Positions 1 through 5,779 of a stretch of DNA of 5,827 nucleotides are shown here, piece by piece. Under the pieces are notes generated by a model that made no database searches, was not told the origin of the DNA, and worked only from the letters and a program-made list of their open reading frames with translations. The DNA comes from Thermodesulfovibrio sp. GTDB taxonomy: Bacteria > Nitrospirota > Thermodesulfovibrionia > Thermodesulfovibrionales > JdFR-85. The number at the start of each line of letters is the position of its first letter. Position 1 is the first letter of the stretch. Both the position numbers and the translations under genes were made by a program. Location: NCBI GenBank assembly GCA_027050975.1, contig JALUAR010000048.1:1-5827 (forward strand), given 5' to 3'.

Positions 1-632
1 GCAGCGCAATGGCCACCATTGCAGTGGGTACCTGTGCAGCCTACGGTGGGTTGCCTGCTGCTGCACCTAACCCTACCGGTGCTGTAGGGGTTAAGGATGC
101 GGTTCCTGGTATACCTGTGGTGAATCTGCCAGGCTGTCCAGTGAATGTTGAGAATATAACCGCCACAGTAGTCCACTTTCTCACCTTTGGTTCTCTACCT
201 GCCCTTGACAAGTTTGGCAGACCACTGTTTGCCTATGGAAAGAGGATTCATGACAACTGCGAGCGCAGGGCTCACTTTGATGCCGGCCAGTTTGTACGGC
301 AGTGGGGTGATGAAGGACACCGCAAGGGCTGGTGTCTGTACGAGATGGGCTGTAAAGGTCCCGAGACCTTTAAGAACTGCCCGACTGTCAAGTACAATGA
401 AGGAACCAGCTGGCCTGTCCAGGCAGGACATGGCTGCATAGGCTGTGCTGAGCCTGCCTTCTGGGACAAAATGGCTCCATTCTACAGGAGACTGCCTCAG
501 CCTCCTGGTTTCGGTGTTGAGACTTCAGCGGACAAGGTTGGTGCAGGGCTTGCTGCTGTTACGGGAGCCGCCCTCGTTGCTCACGGTATTGGTCGAGTTC
601 TTACAGGTGGTAGAAAAGACAAGGATGAGTAG
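1..632 (+). CDS. [NiFe]-hydrogenase small subunit, membrane-anchored group 1 type (5' end missing)
   Basis: Electron-transfer subunit of an uptake hydrogenase; it relays electrons from the Ni-Fe site through three FeS clusters to the cytochrome b. The frame is open to the left edge, so the Tat signal and first proximal-cluster cysteines lie outside the window and the ATG at 9 is internal. Counting from that Met, C9 (VGTC) and C43 (PGCP) are proximal ligands; H81, C84, C109 and C115 are distal ligands; C124, C143 and C146 are medial ligands. P136 (SWPV) is kept, which in this family goes with a medial [3Fe-4S] cluster. The residue pair after GTCAAY is GG, so the extra proximal cysteine of O2-tolerant enzymes is absent here. 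Residues 176-199 form one hydrophobic helix before a charged tail, the usual membrane anchor. It ends in TAG, 59 bases before the large subunit. Family certain; subgroup (1b/1c-like) not resolved. Confidence 0.96.
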   Translation, partial: SAMATIAVGTCAAYGGLPAAAPNPTGAVGVKDAVPGIPVVNLPGCPVNVENITATVVHFLTFGSLPALDKFGRPLFAYGKRIHDNCERRAHFDAGQFVRQWGDEGHRKGWCLYEMGCKGPETFKNCPTVKYNEGTSWPVQAGHGCIGCAEPAFWDKMAPFYRRLPQPPGFGVETSADKVGAGLAAVTGAALVAHGIGRVLTGGRKDKDE

Positions 633-674
633 GGGTTCTGTTTAACCAAAGAACTGGAATTATAACCAAAATAC

Positions 675-683
675 AGGGAGGTG
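675..683 (+). promoter_or_regulatory. Shine-Dalgarno sequence of the hydrogenase large subunit
   Basis: AGGGAGGTG lies about 10 bases upstream of the ATG at 692. It matters because it supports that start, giving the conserved DPVTRIEGH N-terminus upstream of both in-frame UGA codons. The shorter downstream frame beginning with GTG at 905 has no comparable site. Confidence 0.8.
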
Positions 684-691
684 TAAGGGAT

Positions 692-2401
692 ATGGCAAAG
701 ATAGCGATTGATCCAGTAACAAGGATCGAGGGCCACCTGAGGATAGAGGCAAAGGTGGAGGGTGGCAAGGTTGTTGATGCCTGGTCTTCAAGCACAATGT
801 TCAGGGGGATAGAGATTATTCTTAAAGGCCGCGATCCCCGTGATGCCTGGGCATTTGCCCAGAGGATATGAGGCGTTTGAACCACGGTTCACGCAACCGC
901 CTCGGTGAGAGCGGTCGAAAATGCCTTAAACATAACAATACCTGATAATGCAAGGATTATCAGGAATCTGATCACAGGGATACAGTATGTTCAGGATCAT
1001 GTAATCCACTTCTATCATCTCCATGCCCTTGACTGGGTTGATATCGTGAGTGCTCTTAAGGCTGATCCTGCCAAGACAGCAGCCCTTGCCCAGTCTATCT
1101 CTGACTGGCCAAAGTCTTCAAAAGCATATTTCAAGGGTGTTAAGGAAAAACTCAAGGCCTTTGTGGAAAGTGGCCAGATTGGACCATTCACAAACGGTTA
1201 CTGGGGTCATAAGGCATACAAGCTCCCGCCTGAAGCCAACCTTATGGCTGTTGCCCATTACCTTGAGGCCCTTGACTGGCAGAGGGATGTAATAAAGATC
1301 CAGGCCCTTTTAGGAGCAAAGAACCCTCATGCCCAGACGTATCTTGTCGGTGGTATGGCAGTGCCCATTGATCCGAACAGTCAAAATGCCCTTAATGCTG
1401 GCAGTATCGCCTTCATGAGCGGGCTGGCGAAGAAGGCCCTGGAGTTTGTCGAGAAGGTCTATATTCCCGATCTTCTGGCAGTTGCATCCTTCTACAAGGA
1501 GTGGGCCAAATACGGCGAGGGCGTGGGTAATTATCTTGCCTACGGTGTCTTCGAGCAGGACAATATAAGCAACACTGACAACCTCTGGCTTCCAAGAGGG
1601 ATAATCCTGAACAAGGATTTAAGCAAGGTCCATCCCGTTGACCATACCAGGATAACAGAGTATGTAACCCACTCGTGGTATGAGTATCCTGACGGTGACG
1701 GCAAGTCCAGGCATCCCTGGGACGGAGTAACGAACTTTAAGTACACCGGTCCGAAGCCACCTTACAAGTTCCTTAATACGGATGGCAAATATAGCTGGCT
1801 AAAGGCACCCCGCTATGATGACAAGCCCATGGAGGTTGGCCCTCTTGCAAGAATGCTTGTAGCCTATGCAAGCGGCCACAAGAGGGTGAAAGAGGTGGTG
1901 CACTATGTTCTGAAGAAGCTGAATGTAGGTCCCGAGGTGCTCTTCTCGACACTGGGTAGAACTGCTGCAAGGGGTGTTGAAACGCTGGTTACGGCAGAGA
2001 TGCTACCTGTCTGGCTTGATGAGCTTGCAGCCAATATTAAGAAGGGTGATTACCGGACTCATAATACCGAGAAATGGGACCCCTCCACCTGGCCTAAGGA
2101 GGCCCAGGGGTATGGTTGGCATGAGGCTCCGAGAGGTGCCCTTGGCCACTGGGTAAAAATCAGAGACGGTAAGATTGTGAACTATCAGTGTGTGGTGCCA
2201 AGCACATGGAACGGCTCTCCAAGAGATGCCAAGGGACAGAGAGGACCTTACGAGGCAGCCCTTATCGGAACCCCTGTTGCAGACCCGGAAAAACCGATTG
2301 AGATACTCAGAACCATCCACTCCTTTGACCCTTGCATGGCCTGCGCAGTCCATGTTGTTGATCCGGATGGTAAAGAGGTAACAAGGATAAAGATAGTGTG
2401 A
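692..2401 (+). CDS. [NiFe]-hydrogenase large subunit with two in-frame UGA codons, probable dual-selenocysteine (UxxU) protein
   Basis: Catalytic subunit for H2 oxidation. Read through two UGAs, the frame gives 569 residues, normal for group 1 enzymes. Residues 7-16 contain DPVTRIEGHL; E13 is the conserved proton-transfer glutamate. Residues 58-67 read R-I-U60-G-V-U63-T-T-V-H, exactly the family motif RICGVCTxxH with both cysteines encoded by UGA. The rest is continuous: the TWNxSPRD segment (R511 probably the conserved active-site arginine) and SFDPC548MAC551AVH554. The last 15 residues after H554 are the usual peptide removed by the maturation protease. C548 and C551 use TGC, and C500 uses TGT. 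UGA also terminates this gene, so UGA is not globally reassigned. By homology, residue 60 would be a terminal Ni ligand and residue 63 a Ni-Fe bridging ligand. Hydrogenase identity is certain; selenocysteine is inferred from position and the downstream hairpin. Less likely: cysteine inserted by a UGA-reading tRNA, or a dead gene. Confidence 0.9.
869..880 (+). other. Two recoded UGA codons (UGA-Gly-Val-UGA) at the N-terminal CxxC nickel-binding motif
   Basis: TGA at 869-871 and TGA at 878-880 are separated by GGC GTT. Both are in frame with the ATG at 692 and with the downstream 498-codon open frame. Each needs only a third-base change from a cysteine codon (TGT/TGC), and they hit the two most conserved cysteines of the protein and nothing else. 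The flanking residues (RI before, TTVHATAS after) match the family motif without any indel. Confidence 0.87.
870..903 (+). promoter_or_regulatory. Alternative hairpin enclosing the UGA codons
   Basis: GAGGCG (870-875) pairs perfectly with CGCCTC (898-903). Inside it, TGAAC (878-882, including the second UGA) pairs with GTTCA (887-891) around the loop CACG. TT (876-877) may also pair with AA (895-896). It shares 896-903 with the GGU-loop hairpin, so the two cannot form together. Its loop does not fit the SECIS description as well. It may be a competing fold, part of a larger recoding element, or coincidence. Confidence 0.45.
896..915 (+). promoter_or_regulatory. Candidate bacterial SECIS hairpin with GGU apical loop
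   Basis: ACCGC (896-900) pairs with GCGGT (911-915), and CTC (901-903) with GAG (907-909). A910 is bulged and GGT (904-906) forms a three-base apical loop. Known bacterial SECIS elements lie inside the coding region downstream of UGA, with a G among the first loop bases and roughly 16-37 bases from UGA to the loop; the E. coli fdhF loop also carries GGU, which SelB contacts. Here 32 bases separate the first UGA from the loop and 23 separate the second, so one element could serve both. The bulge is on the 3' side, unlike the bulged U on the 5' side in fdhF. Pairing was found by eye, without a folding calculation. Confidence 0.62.
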
Positions 2402-2406
2402 GGGAA

Positions 2407-2413
2407 AGGAGGT
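2407..2413 (+). promoter_or_regulatory. Shine-Dalgarno sequence of the cytochrome b gene
   Basis: AGGAGGT, a near-perfect site, ends four bases before the ATG at 2418 and starts five bases after the large-subunit stop codon. It supports an independent strong start for the cytochrome within the same transcript. Confidence 0.75.
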
Positions 2414-2417
2414 AGCT

Positions 2418-3080
2418 ATGGGTAAGGAGAGGATAAGGGTATATGCCTGGGAGTTCCCTGTCAGACTTACGCACTGGATAAATGTTCTCTGTATACTGGC
2501 GTTGTCGTTTACGGGTTTTTACATCGGCAACCCCTTTATCCATGCCATATCTTCCAAGCAGTATATTATGGGGTGGATGAGATATATCCACTTTGTTGCT
2601 GCCTATACTTTTCTAATGAGTGTGATAGTGAGGCTGTACTGGGCATTTATGGGTAACAGATATGCCAGCTGGAGGGTGCTGGTTCCCCTTACCGGAAGGC
2701 AGTGGAAAGACCTCTGGGATGCGGTGAAGTTCTATCTCTTTATCAGCAGAAAGCCACCATATGCAGTGGGACACACGGCACTTGCAGGGCTGGTCTATTT
2801 CTTTATCTTTGCCCTGTTTGTCTTCCAGATAATCTCGGGGTTTGCCCTGTATTCGCTAACTCATGAAGGGACCATATGGACTTTGCTTGGTGGATGGCTT
2901 ACAGGGGTAATGCATCTTCAGACCATAAGGCTGTATCACCATCTTGCTATGTATGTCATACTTGTCTTTGCCGCAGCTCACATATACATAGGATGGTATC
3001 TTGATGCCAGGGAGCGTAATGGTTTGATGGGCTCAATATTCAGCGGGTACAAATTTGTGACAGGTAAAGAATGGGAATAG
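2418..3080 (+). CDS. Ni/Fe-hydrogenase b-type cytochrome subunit
   Basis: Integral membrane di-haem cytochrome b of the HyaC/HupC type. It anchors the hydrogenase and passes electrons from the small subunit to the quinone pool. It has 220 residues, close to the family's usual length. Hydrophobic segments lie at about 22-38, 56-77, 122-145 and 173-194, giving four membrane helices. Candidate haem ligands are H19 (RLTHW), H58 (RYIHF), H174/H175 (LYHHLAMY) and H188 (AAHIY), which fall within or at the edges of these helices. The loop motif PYAVGHTALAG (115-125) resembles the conserved GHNPLAG region of the family. It follows the large subunit by 16 bases and is the last gene before a terminator, consistent with a small-large-cytochrome structural operon. 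The presence of this subunit and the small-subunit C-terminal helix both argue for a quinone-linked uptake enzyme rather than a soluble one. Confidence 0.95.
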   Translation: MGKERIRVYAWEFPVRLTHWINVLCILALSFTGFYIGNPFIHAISSKQYIMGWMRYIHFVAAYTFLMSVIVRLYWAFMGNRYASWRVLVPLTGRQWKDLWDAVKFYLFISRKPPYAVGHTALAGLVYFFIFALFVFQIISGFALYSLTHEGTIWTLLGGWLTGVMHLQTIRLYHHLAMYVILVFAAAHIYIGWYLDARERNGLMGSIFSGYKFVTGKEWE

Positions 3081-3105
3081 ACTCTCTGAAAGATAGGTAT
3101 GTCAT

Positions 3106-3144
3106 GAAGAGGGGCATAAAAGTGTATGCCCCTCTTCTTTGTTT
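3106..3144 (+). terminator. Rho-independent terminator after the structural hydrogenase genes
   Basis: GAAGAGGGGCATA (3106-3118) is perfectly complementary to TATGCCCCTCTTC (3125-3137), a 13-bp stem with a six-base loop (AAAGTG). It is followed by the T-rich stretch TTTGTTTT. It lies 25 bases after the cytochrome stop codon. Either the downstream maturation genes have their own promoter, or they receive reduced read-through. No convincing promoter was seen in the 91 bases between the terminator and the next start. Confidence 0.92.
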
Positions 3145-3235
3145 TAGATTCAGTATTTAAAGGTGAACAGCTTAATTTGATCATCTGCTGGATAAAACAC
3201 CTTAGCAAACTGTGAAAGATTACGGATAAGAGAGA

Positions 3236-3772
3236 GTGATAGGGAATAGCTCAAAAAAGATAGCTGTTATAGGCATAGGCAACATCCTGATGACTGATGA
3301 CGGTGCAGGGGTGTTTGCCCTGCAGAGGCTCCAGGAGAGGTTCCTCTTTCCCGAGTATGTCGAACTGATTGACGGTGGTACAAAGGGGCTTGAACTCCTT
3401 CCCTTTGTGGAGGGGATGGAGAAGATACTATTTATTGATGCTGTGAACTTCAATAAAAAGCCGGGTGAAGTGGGAGAGCTTACCAAGGACGAGATTCCGA
3501 AGTACTTTGCAACAAAGCTTTCTGTTCACCAGATTGCCCTGCCGGACCTTATAGGAGCCGGAAGACTGATGGGTACACTTCCTGAGGAGATTCACCTGGT
3601 GGGGATCCAGCCTCAAAGTATAGACACGGGGTACGGGCTTAGTCCTGCAGTAGAGGCGCGTCTTGACCTCCTGATAGAGATGGTGGTAAATAAACTTAAG
3701 GAATGGGATGTTGTTGTAACCCCTAAGACGGATTCCGAAAATACGGGTAAAGCATATGAGAGTTTGCCGTAA
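3236..3772 (+). CDS. Hydrogenase maturation endopeptidase (HyaD/HybD/HycI family)
   Basis: Cytoplasmic protease that removes the C-terminal extension of the large-subunit precursor after nickel insertion; here the predicted cut is after H554 of the large subunit, releasing 15 residues. It has 178 residues with the family core IAVIGIGNILMTDDGAGV (9-26). The family's nickel-sensing ligands (Glu16, Asp62, His93 in E. coli HybD) correspond to D22 (DDG in place of DEG, as in HycI), D68 (FIDAV) and H98 (SVHQIALPDL). The start is GTG, the only plausible one because an in-frame TAA sits nine bases upstream; its ribosome site is weak (purine-rich AGAGAG directly before it). The tail after about residue 155 looks non-conserved. 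It lies after the terminator and 46 bases before hypC. Confidence 0.93.
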   Translation: MIGNSSKKIAVIGIGNILMTDDGAGVFALQRLQERFLFPEYVELIDGGTKGLELLPFVEGMEKILFIDAVNFNKKPGEVGELTKDEIPKYFATKLSVHQIALPDLIGAGRLMGTLPEEIHLVGIQPQSIDTGYGLSPAVEARLDLLIEMVVNKLKEWDVVVTPKTDSENTGKAYESLP

Positions 3773-3818
3773 CAGGCGAGTCCGTGCTTGCAACTTGTGG
3801 ACAAATGGGTGGTGAATT

Positions 3819-4061
3819 ATGTGTCTTGCAATACCGTCAAAGATAGTCGAGATCAATAACATGATGGCTACCGTGGATGTTATGGGTGCCAGGCGGCAGG
3901 TGAGCCTGATGCTTCTTCCAGAGGAGGCAAAGGTGGGAGATTATGTGCTTGTTCATGCAGGCTTTGCAATCCAGAAGGTACAGGAGGACGTAGCTCAAGA
4001 CTCCCTCAATCTCCTGCAAGAGGTGCTTCAAAAGCTTCAGGACGAGGATGCCTACGACTGA
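3819..4061 (+). CDS. hypC: HypC/HybG family hydrogenase assembly chaperone
   Basis: Small chaperone (80 residues) that, with HypD, carries the Fe(CN)2CO moiety and transfers it to the large-subunit precursor. It begins MCLAIPSKIVEI, the family signature. C2, exposed after Met removal, is the functional cysteine and is encoded by ordinary TGT. The central segment (GARRQVSLMLLPE, GDYVLVHAGFAIQKV) matches the OB-like HypC fold, and the acidic helical tail is typical. A GGTGGTG ribosome site precedes the ATG by four bases. Stop is TGA; reading it as an amino acid would add only two residues before TAA. In E. coli, HypC contacts the first cysteine of the N-terminal motif in HycE. The equivalent residue here is encoded by UGA, so this chaperone may have to work with a selenolate. 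Other hyp genes are not in the window. Confidence 0.96.
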   Translation: MCLAIPSKIVEINNMMATVDVMGARRQVSLMLLPEEAKVGDYVLVHAGFAIQKVQEDVAQDSLNLLQEVLQKLQDEDAYD

Positions 4062-4074
4062 AAATAAGATAATT

Positions 4075-4924
4075 TTATGCTCCAAGAGTCTCCAGAGTTT
4101 TCAAAAGGGCCCTGGCTACCTGCTCCATGAATTCGGGGGAGAGTGTGTCTGAGGTATCAAACTCGGTATGGTAGTTGGGATTTCTGAACATGGCCGTGTC
4201 CGTTATCATTACAGCGGAAAACCCGGCATCCCAGAAAGGGAACATGGTCACTAAACCTTGTTTCGGGAACAAGAAAACCCTTCATTGGAACTTTATAAGT
4301 GACGATTTTCAGTTCCGGCACATGCTTTGAGGCAACTGACTCAAACCTCTGCATTAGCCATCCGGACTGTCTGTTTCCGATAACACCTATAAAGTCACCC
4401 ACACTGGGTGCCTTAACAAAGGGTGGGAGTAACTGGCTTGACGGTGCATGGCTGATAAAACCTACTGACTCTAATATGAAGACAGCCCTGTATGCCTGAC
4501 CAGCGGCTGACATCTTTTTAACGAAGTGCTTACTTCCTATGAGAAACTCAACCGAATTGGGTTGTGGCTCTTCGAGAGTGAAGGCTACGAATTTTATTCC
4601 CGGTCTAGGCCCAAGTGCTCTGGCTACAGCGAGCATAACAGCAACGCCAGAGGCATTATCATCAGCCCCTGGCGAGCCAGCAACAGCATCATAATGCGCT
4701 CCCACTAATACCCAGTTCTCTCTTTTACTGATCCCCTCTTTTGTGGCAATTATATTACGGTAGGGCCTTCCATTGAAGATGAAGGGGTCTTCTTCAACAA
4801 CATATCCCAGGGCTTTAAACTCTGAAACTATCCTGTCCGCGGCCCCTTCTAACTTTTCGTAATGGTAAAAACCGTCTCTCGGACCCTCGAGATCTTTAAC
4901 AATTTTCAGTATATACTCGAGCAA
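4075..4924 (-). pseudogene. M28 family zinc metallopeptidase, interrupted by a single-base frameshift
   Basis: Aminopeptidase-like protein of the M28 family, about 282 residues when the two frames are joined; no signal peptide, so probably cytoplasmic. The first frame (4924 down to 4157) carries GAHYD (H77, D79), GADDN (D88), TLEEP (E118/E119) and E152, the expected metal ligands and catalytic glutamate. It then runs through SDHVPF (225-230) and loses homology. The second frame resumes with WDAGFSAVMITDTAMF and holds NYHTEFDT, the last zinc-binding histidine, ending with TAA at 4075. The switch is within CCCTTTC on the - strand (4234-4240), equivalent to one extra base. Unrepaired, the product would lack the final metal ligand. 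It could be a sequencing error in a short homopolymer context or a genuine recent inactivation. The TTG start at 4924 lies three bases after the upstream gene's stop, implying co-transcription and coupling. Confidence 0.85.
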
Positions 4925-4927
4925 AGA

Positions 4928-5545
4928 CTACTTCTTTTCCGTGCTCAGAGTCTTCAGAACTTTAACCCCCAGAGGGGTTATGCCGTAGCCCTTCCTCTGA
5001 TGGCTGGTGATAAGGTTCATTGCCTTCAGTTTTTTCATATTCTGCTTAATCCTGTCAGCAGGAATCTTCAGTCTCTTTTCAAGATCCTTGGAAGGAATAT
5101 AACCCTGTTCTCTTAATAGTCTGAGTGTCTTAATAATCCATGGTTTGGCATTTTTCTGGTCCGCTATAATCAGCTGCTCCTTGAGGTCGTACAGCTCGGA
5201 ATCTTTGACATTACCCATGGCTTTCTTGTAGTTTTCTATGTCCTCGCCAATATATTCAAACTCTATTCTTACTGCTCTGTCGCGCTCGAAATCTATTTCT
5301 CTTTCTGCAAACTCCTCGAAATCACTCATAAATTCTTCCATGGAGGCGTAACCGCATCTTTTGATCTCCTCTGGAGTGATTTCGGAAAGCTTCTTGAAAT
5401 CAACGTCAAGGACACGGAGCAACCCCACATGTCTTGCCCTGTAGATCTTGCCTCTGAGAACTCTCAATGTCTCCCATGGCTGGAAGGTGAGGGTAATCTT
5501 TCCTGCTTTTATATCGTCATAAAGTTTTCTGGAAAAGCGAAACAT
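4928..5545 (-). CDS. ASCH-domain protein with C-terminal winged-helix region, possible regulator
   Basis: A 205-residue protein. Residues about 1-100 resemble an ASCH domain: a KAGKITLTFQPWE strand-turn, GKIYRARHVGLLRVLDVDF, then SEITPEEIKRCGYASMEEF, the pattern of the family's beta barrel followed by a helix. ASCH domains are generally thought to bind RNA or nucleotides; no specific substrate can be named. Residues about 136-200 look like a winged helix-turn-helix (IIKTLRLLREQGYIPSKDLEKRLKI type helices, then QRKGYGITPLGVKVL as the wing), so it may bind nucleic acid and act as a regulator. The start ATG at 5545 is supported by GGAGGT six bases upstream on the - strand (5552-5557). It is the first gene of a two-gene unit with the M28 peptidase. 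Domain calls are by eye and the role is inference. Confidence 0.72.
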   Translation of the reverse strand: MFRFSRKLYDDIKAGKITLTFQPWETLRVLRGKIYRARHVGLLRVLDVDFKKLSEITPEEIKRCGYASMEEFMSDFEEFAEREIDFERDRAVRIEFEYIGEDIENYKKAMGNVKDSELYDLKEQLIIADQKNAKPWIIKTLRLLREQGYIPSKDLEKRLKIPADRIKQNMKKLKAMNLITSHQRKGYGITPLGVKVLKTLSTEKK

Positions 5546-5551
5546 TCTTTT

Positions 5552-5557
5552 ACCTCC
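5552..5557 (-). promoter_or_regulatory. Shine-Dalgarno sequence of the ASCH/winged-helix gene
   Basis: GGAGGT on the - strand, six bases before the ATG at 5545, which fixes the start of that gene. Confidence 0.8.
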
Positions 5558-5595
5558 ATTTGATTGTGTCTGTATCCGTGCTACACACAGATAGG

Positions 5596-5616
5596 TTGTC
5601 TCCTGAGAGAAGACAA
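5596..5616. repeat. Inverted repeat between the divergent genes
   Basis: TTGTCT (5596-5601) and AGACAA (5611-5616) are perfect inverted copies separated by nine bases, a spacing of 15 bases start to start. It lies in the predicted leader of the ASCH gene, just downstream of its candidate -10. It could be an operator for a dimeric regulator or a weak leader hairpin; no T-tract marks it as a terminator. Confidence 0.35.
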
Positions 5617-5629
5617 AAATATTAACTTT

Positions 5630-5658
5630 ATTATATAATACTATATTTTAGCAAAAAA
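5630..5658 (-). promoter_or_regulatory. Possible promoter for the ASCH-M28 unit
   Basis: On the - strand a perfect TATAAT (5635-5630) is preceded, at a 17-base spacing, by TTTTTT (5658-5653), a poor -35. The predicted transcript would have an untranslated leader of roughly 75-80 bases before the ATG at 5545. The region is AT-rich, so chance matches are common. Confidence 0.35.
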
Positions 5659-5695
5659 ATTAAACCCCTTGGGAAAATTTCCGGTGTTTAGAAAG

Positions 5696-5755
5696 GTTTT
5701 AGCCTGACGTCCGTATAGCTCTGAATATCTAAAAAAAAGATACGTTTTAGTCTGA
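5696..5755. repeat. Near-identical 12-base direct repeats upstream of the right-edge gene
   Basis: GTTTTAGCCTGA (5696-5707) and GTTTTAGTCTGA (5744-5755) match at 11 of 12 positions, with starts 48 bases apart. TTTTAGC also occurs at 5647-5653. Between the two copies, TATCT (5726-5730) and AGATA (5738-5742) can pair around an A tract. Possibly repeated regulator sites for the gene starting at 5780; the function is unknown. Confidence 0.35.
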
Positions 5756-5779
5756 AAAAATTATTTGCCGGAGGCATCA

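Noticed and set aside
30..60. O2-tolerant group 1d small subunit with a [4Fe-3S] proximal cluster
   Set aside because: The position after GTCAAYG is glycine instead of the extra cysteine; the other diagnostic cysteine lies upstream of the window.
692..880. The large subunit as a simple pseudogene with nonsense mutations
   Set aside because: Two independent nonsense changes falling only on the two most conserved cysteines, with no other stop, indel or motif decay in 569 codons, is far less likely than recoding.
2333..2344. A classical [NiFeSe]-hydrogenase with Sec in the C-terminal motif
   Set aside because: Both cysteines of DPCMAC are TGC codons.
905..2401. A 498-residue protein starting at GTG 905
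   Set aside because: No ribosome site precedes it, and it would lack the RIEGH segment and half the Ni ligands. The frame upstream encodes typical large-subunit sequence from a well-supported ATG at 692.
3145..3235. Promoter for the maturation genes around TTGATC (about 3177)
   Set aside because: No acceptable -10 sequence is found 16-18 bases downstream.
2399..4061. Genome-wide reassignment of UGA to Trp, Gly or Cys
   Set aside because: UGA is the natural terminator of the large subunit (2399-2401) and hypC (4059-4061), Trp is encoded by TGG and Cys by TGT/TGC throughout. A minor UGA-reading tRNA-Cys cannot be fully excluded but would not explain the SECIS-like hairpin.
4061..4076. AAAAT/ATTTT hairpin between hypC and the convergent M28 gene as a terminator
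   Set aside because: The stem is five A-T pairs only, too weak to call; the 13-base gap otherwise shows nothing.
4234..4240. Programmed +1 frameshift in the M28 gene
   Set aside because: CCCTTTC lacks a following stop codon or rare-codon pause at the shift point, and M28 peptidases are not known to need frameshifting; an indel or sequencing error is simpler.
4299..5116. Plus-strand open frames at 4299-4499, 4526-4708 and 4862-5116
   Set aside because: They lie opposite the M28 and ASCH genes, have no ribosome sites and no recognisable protein features.
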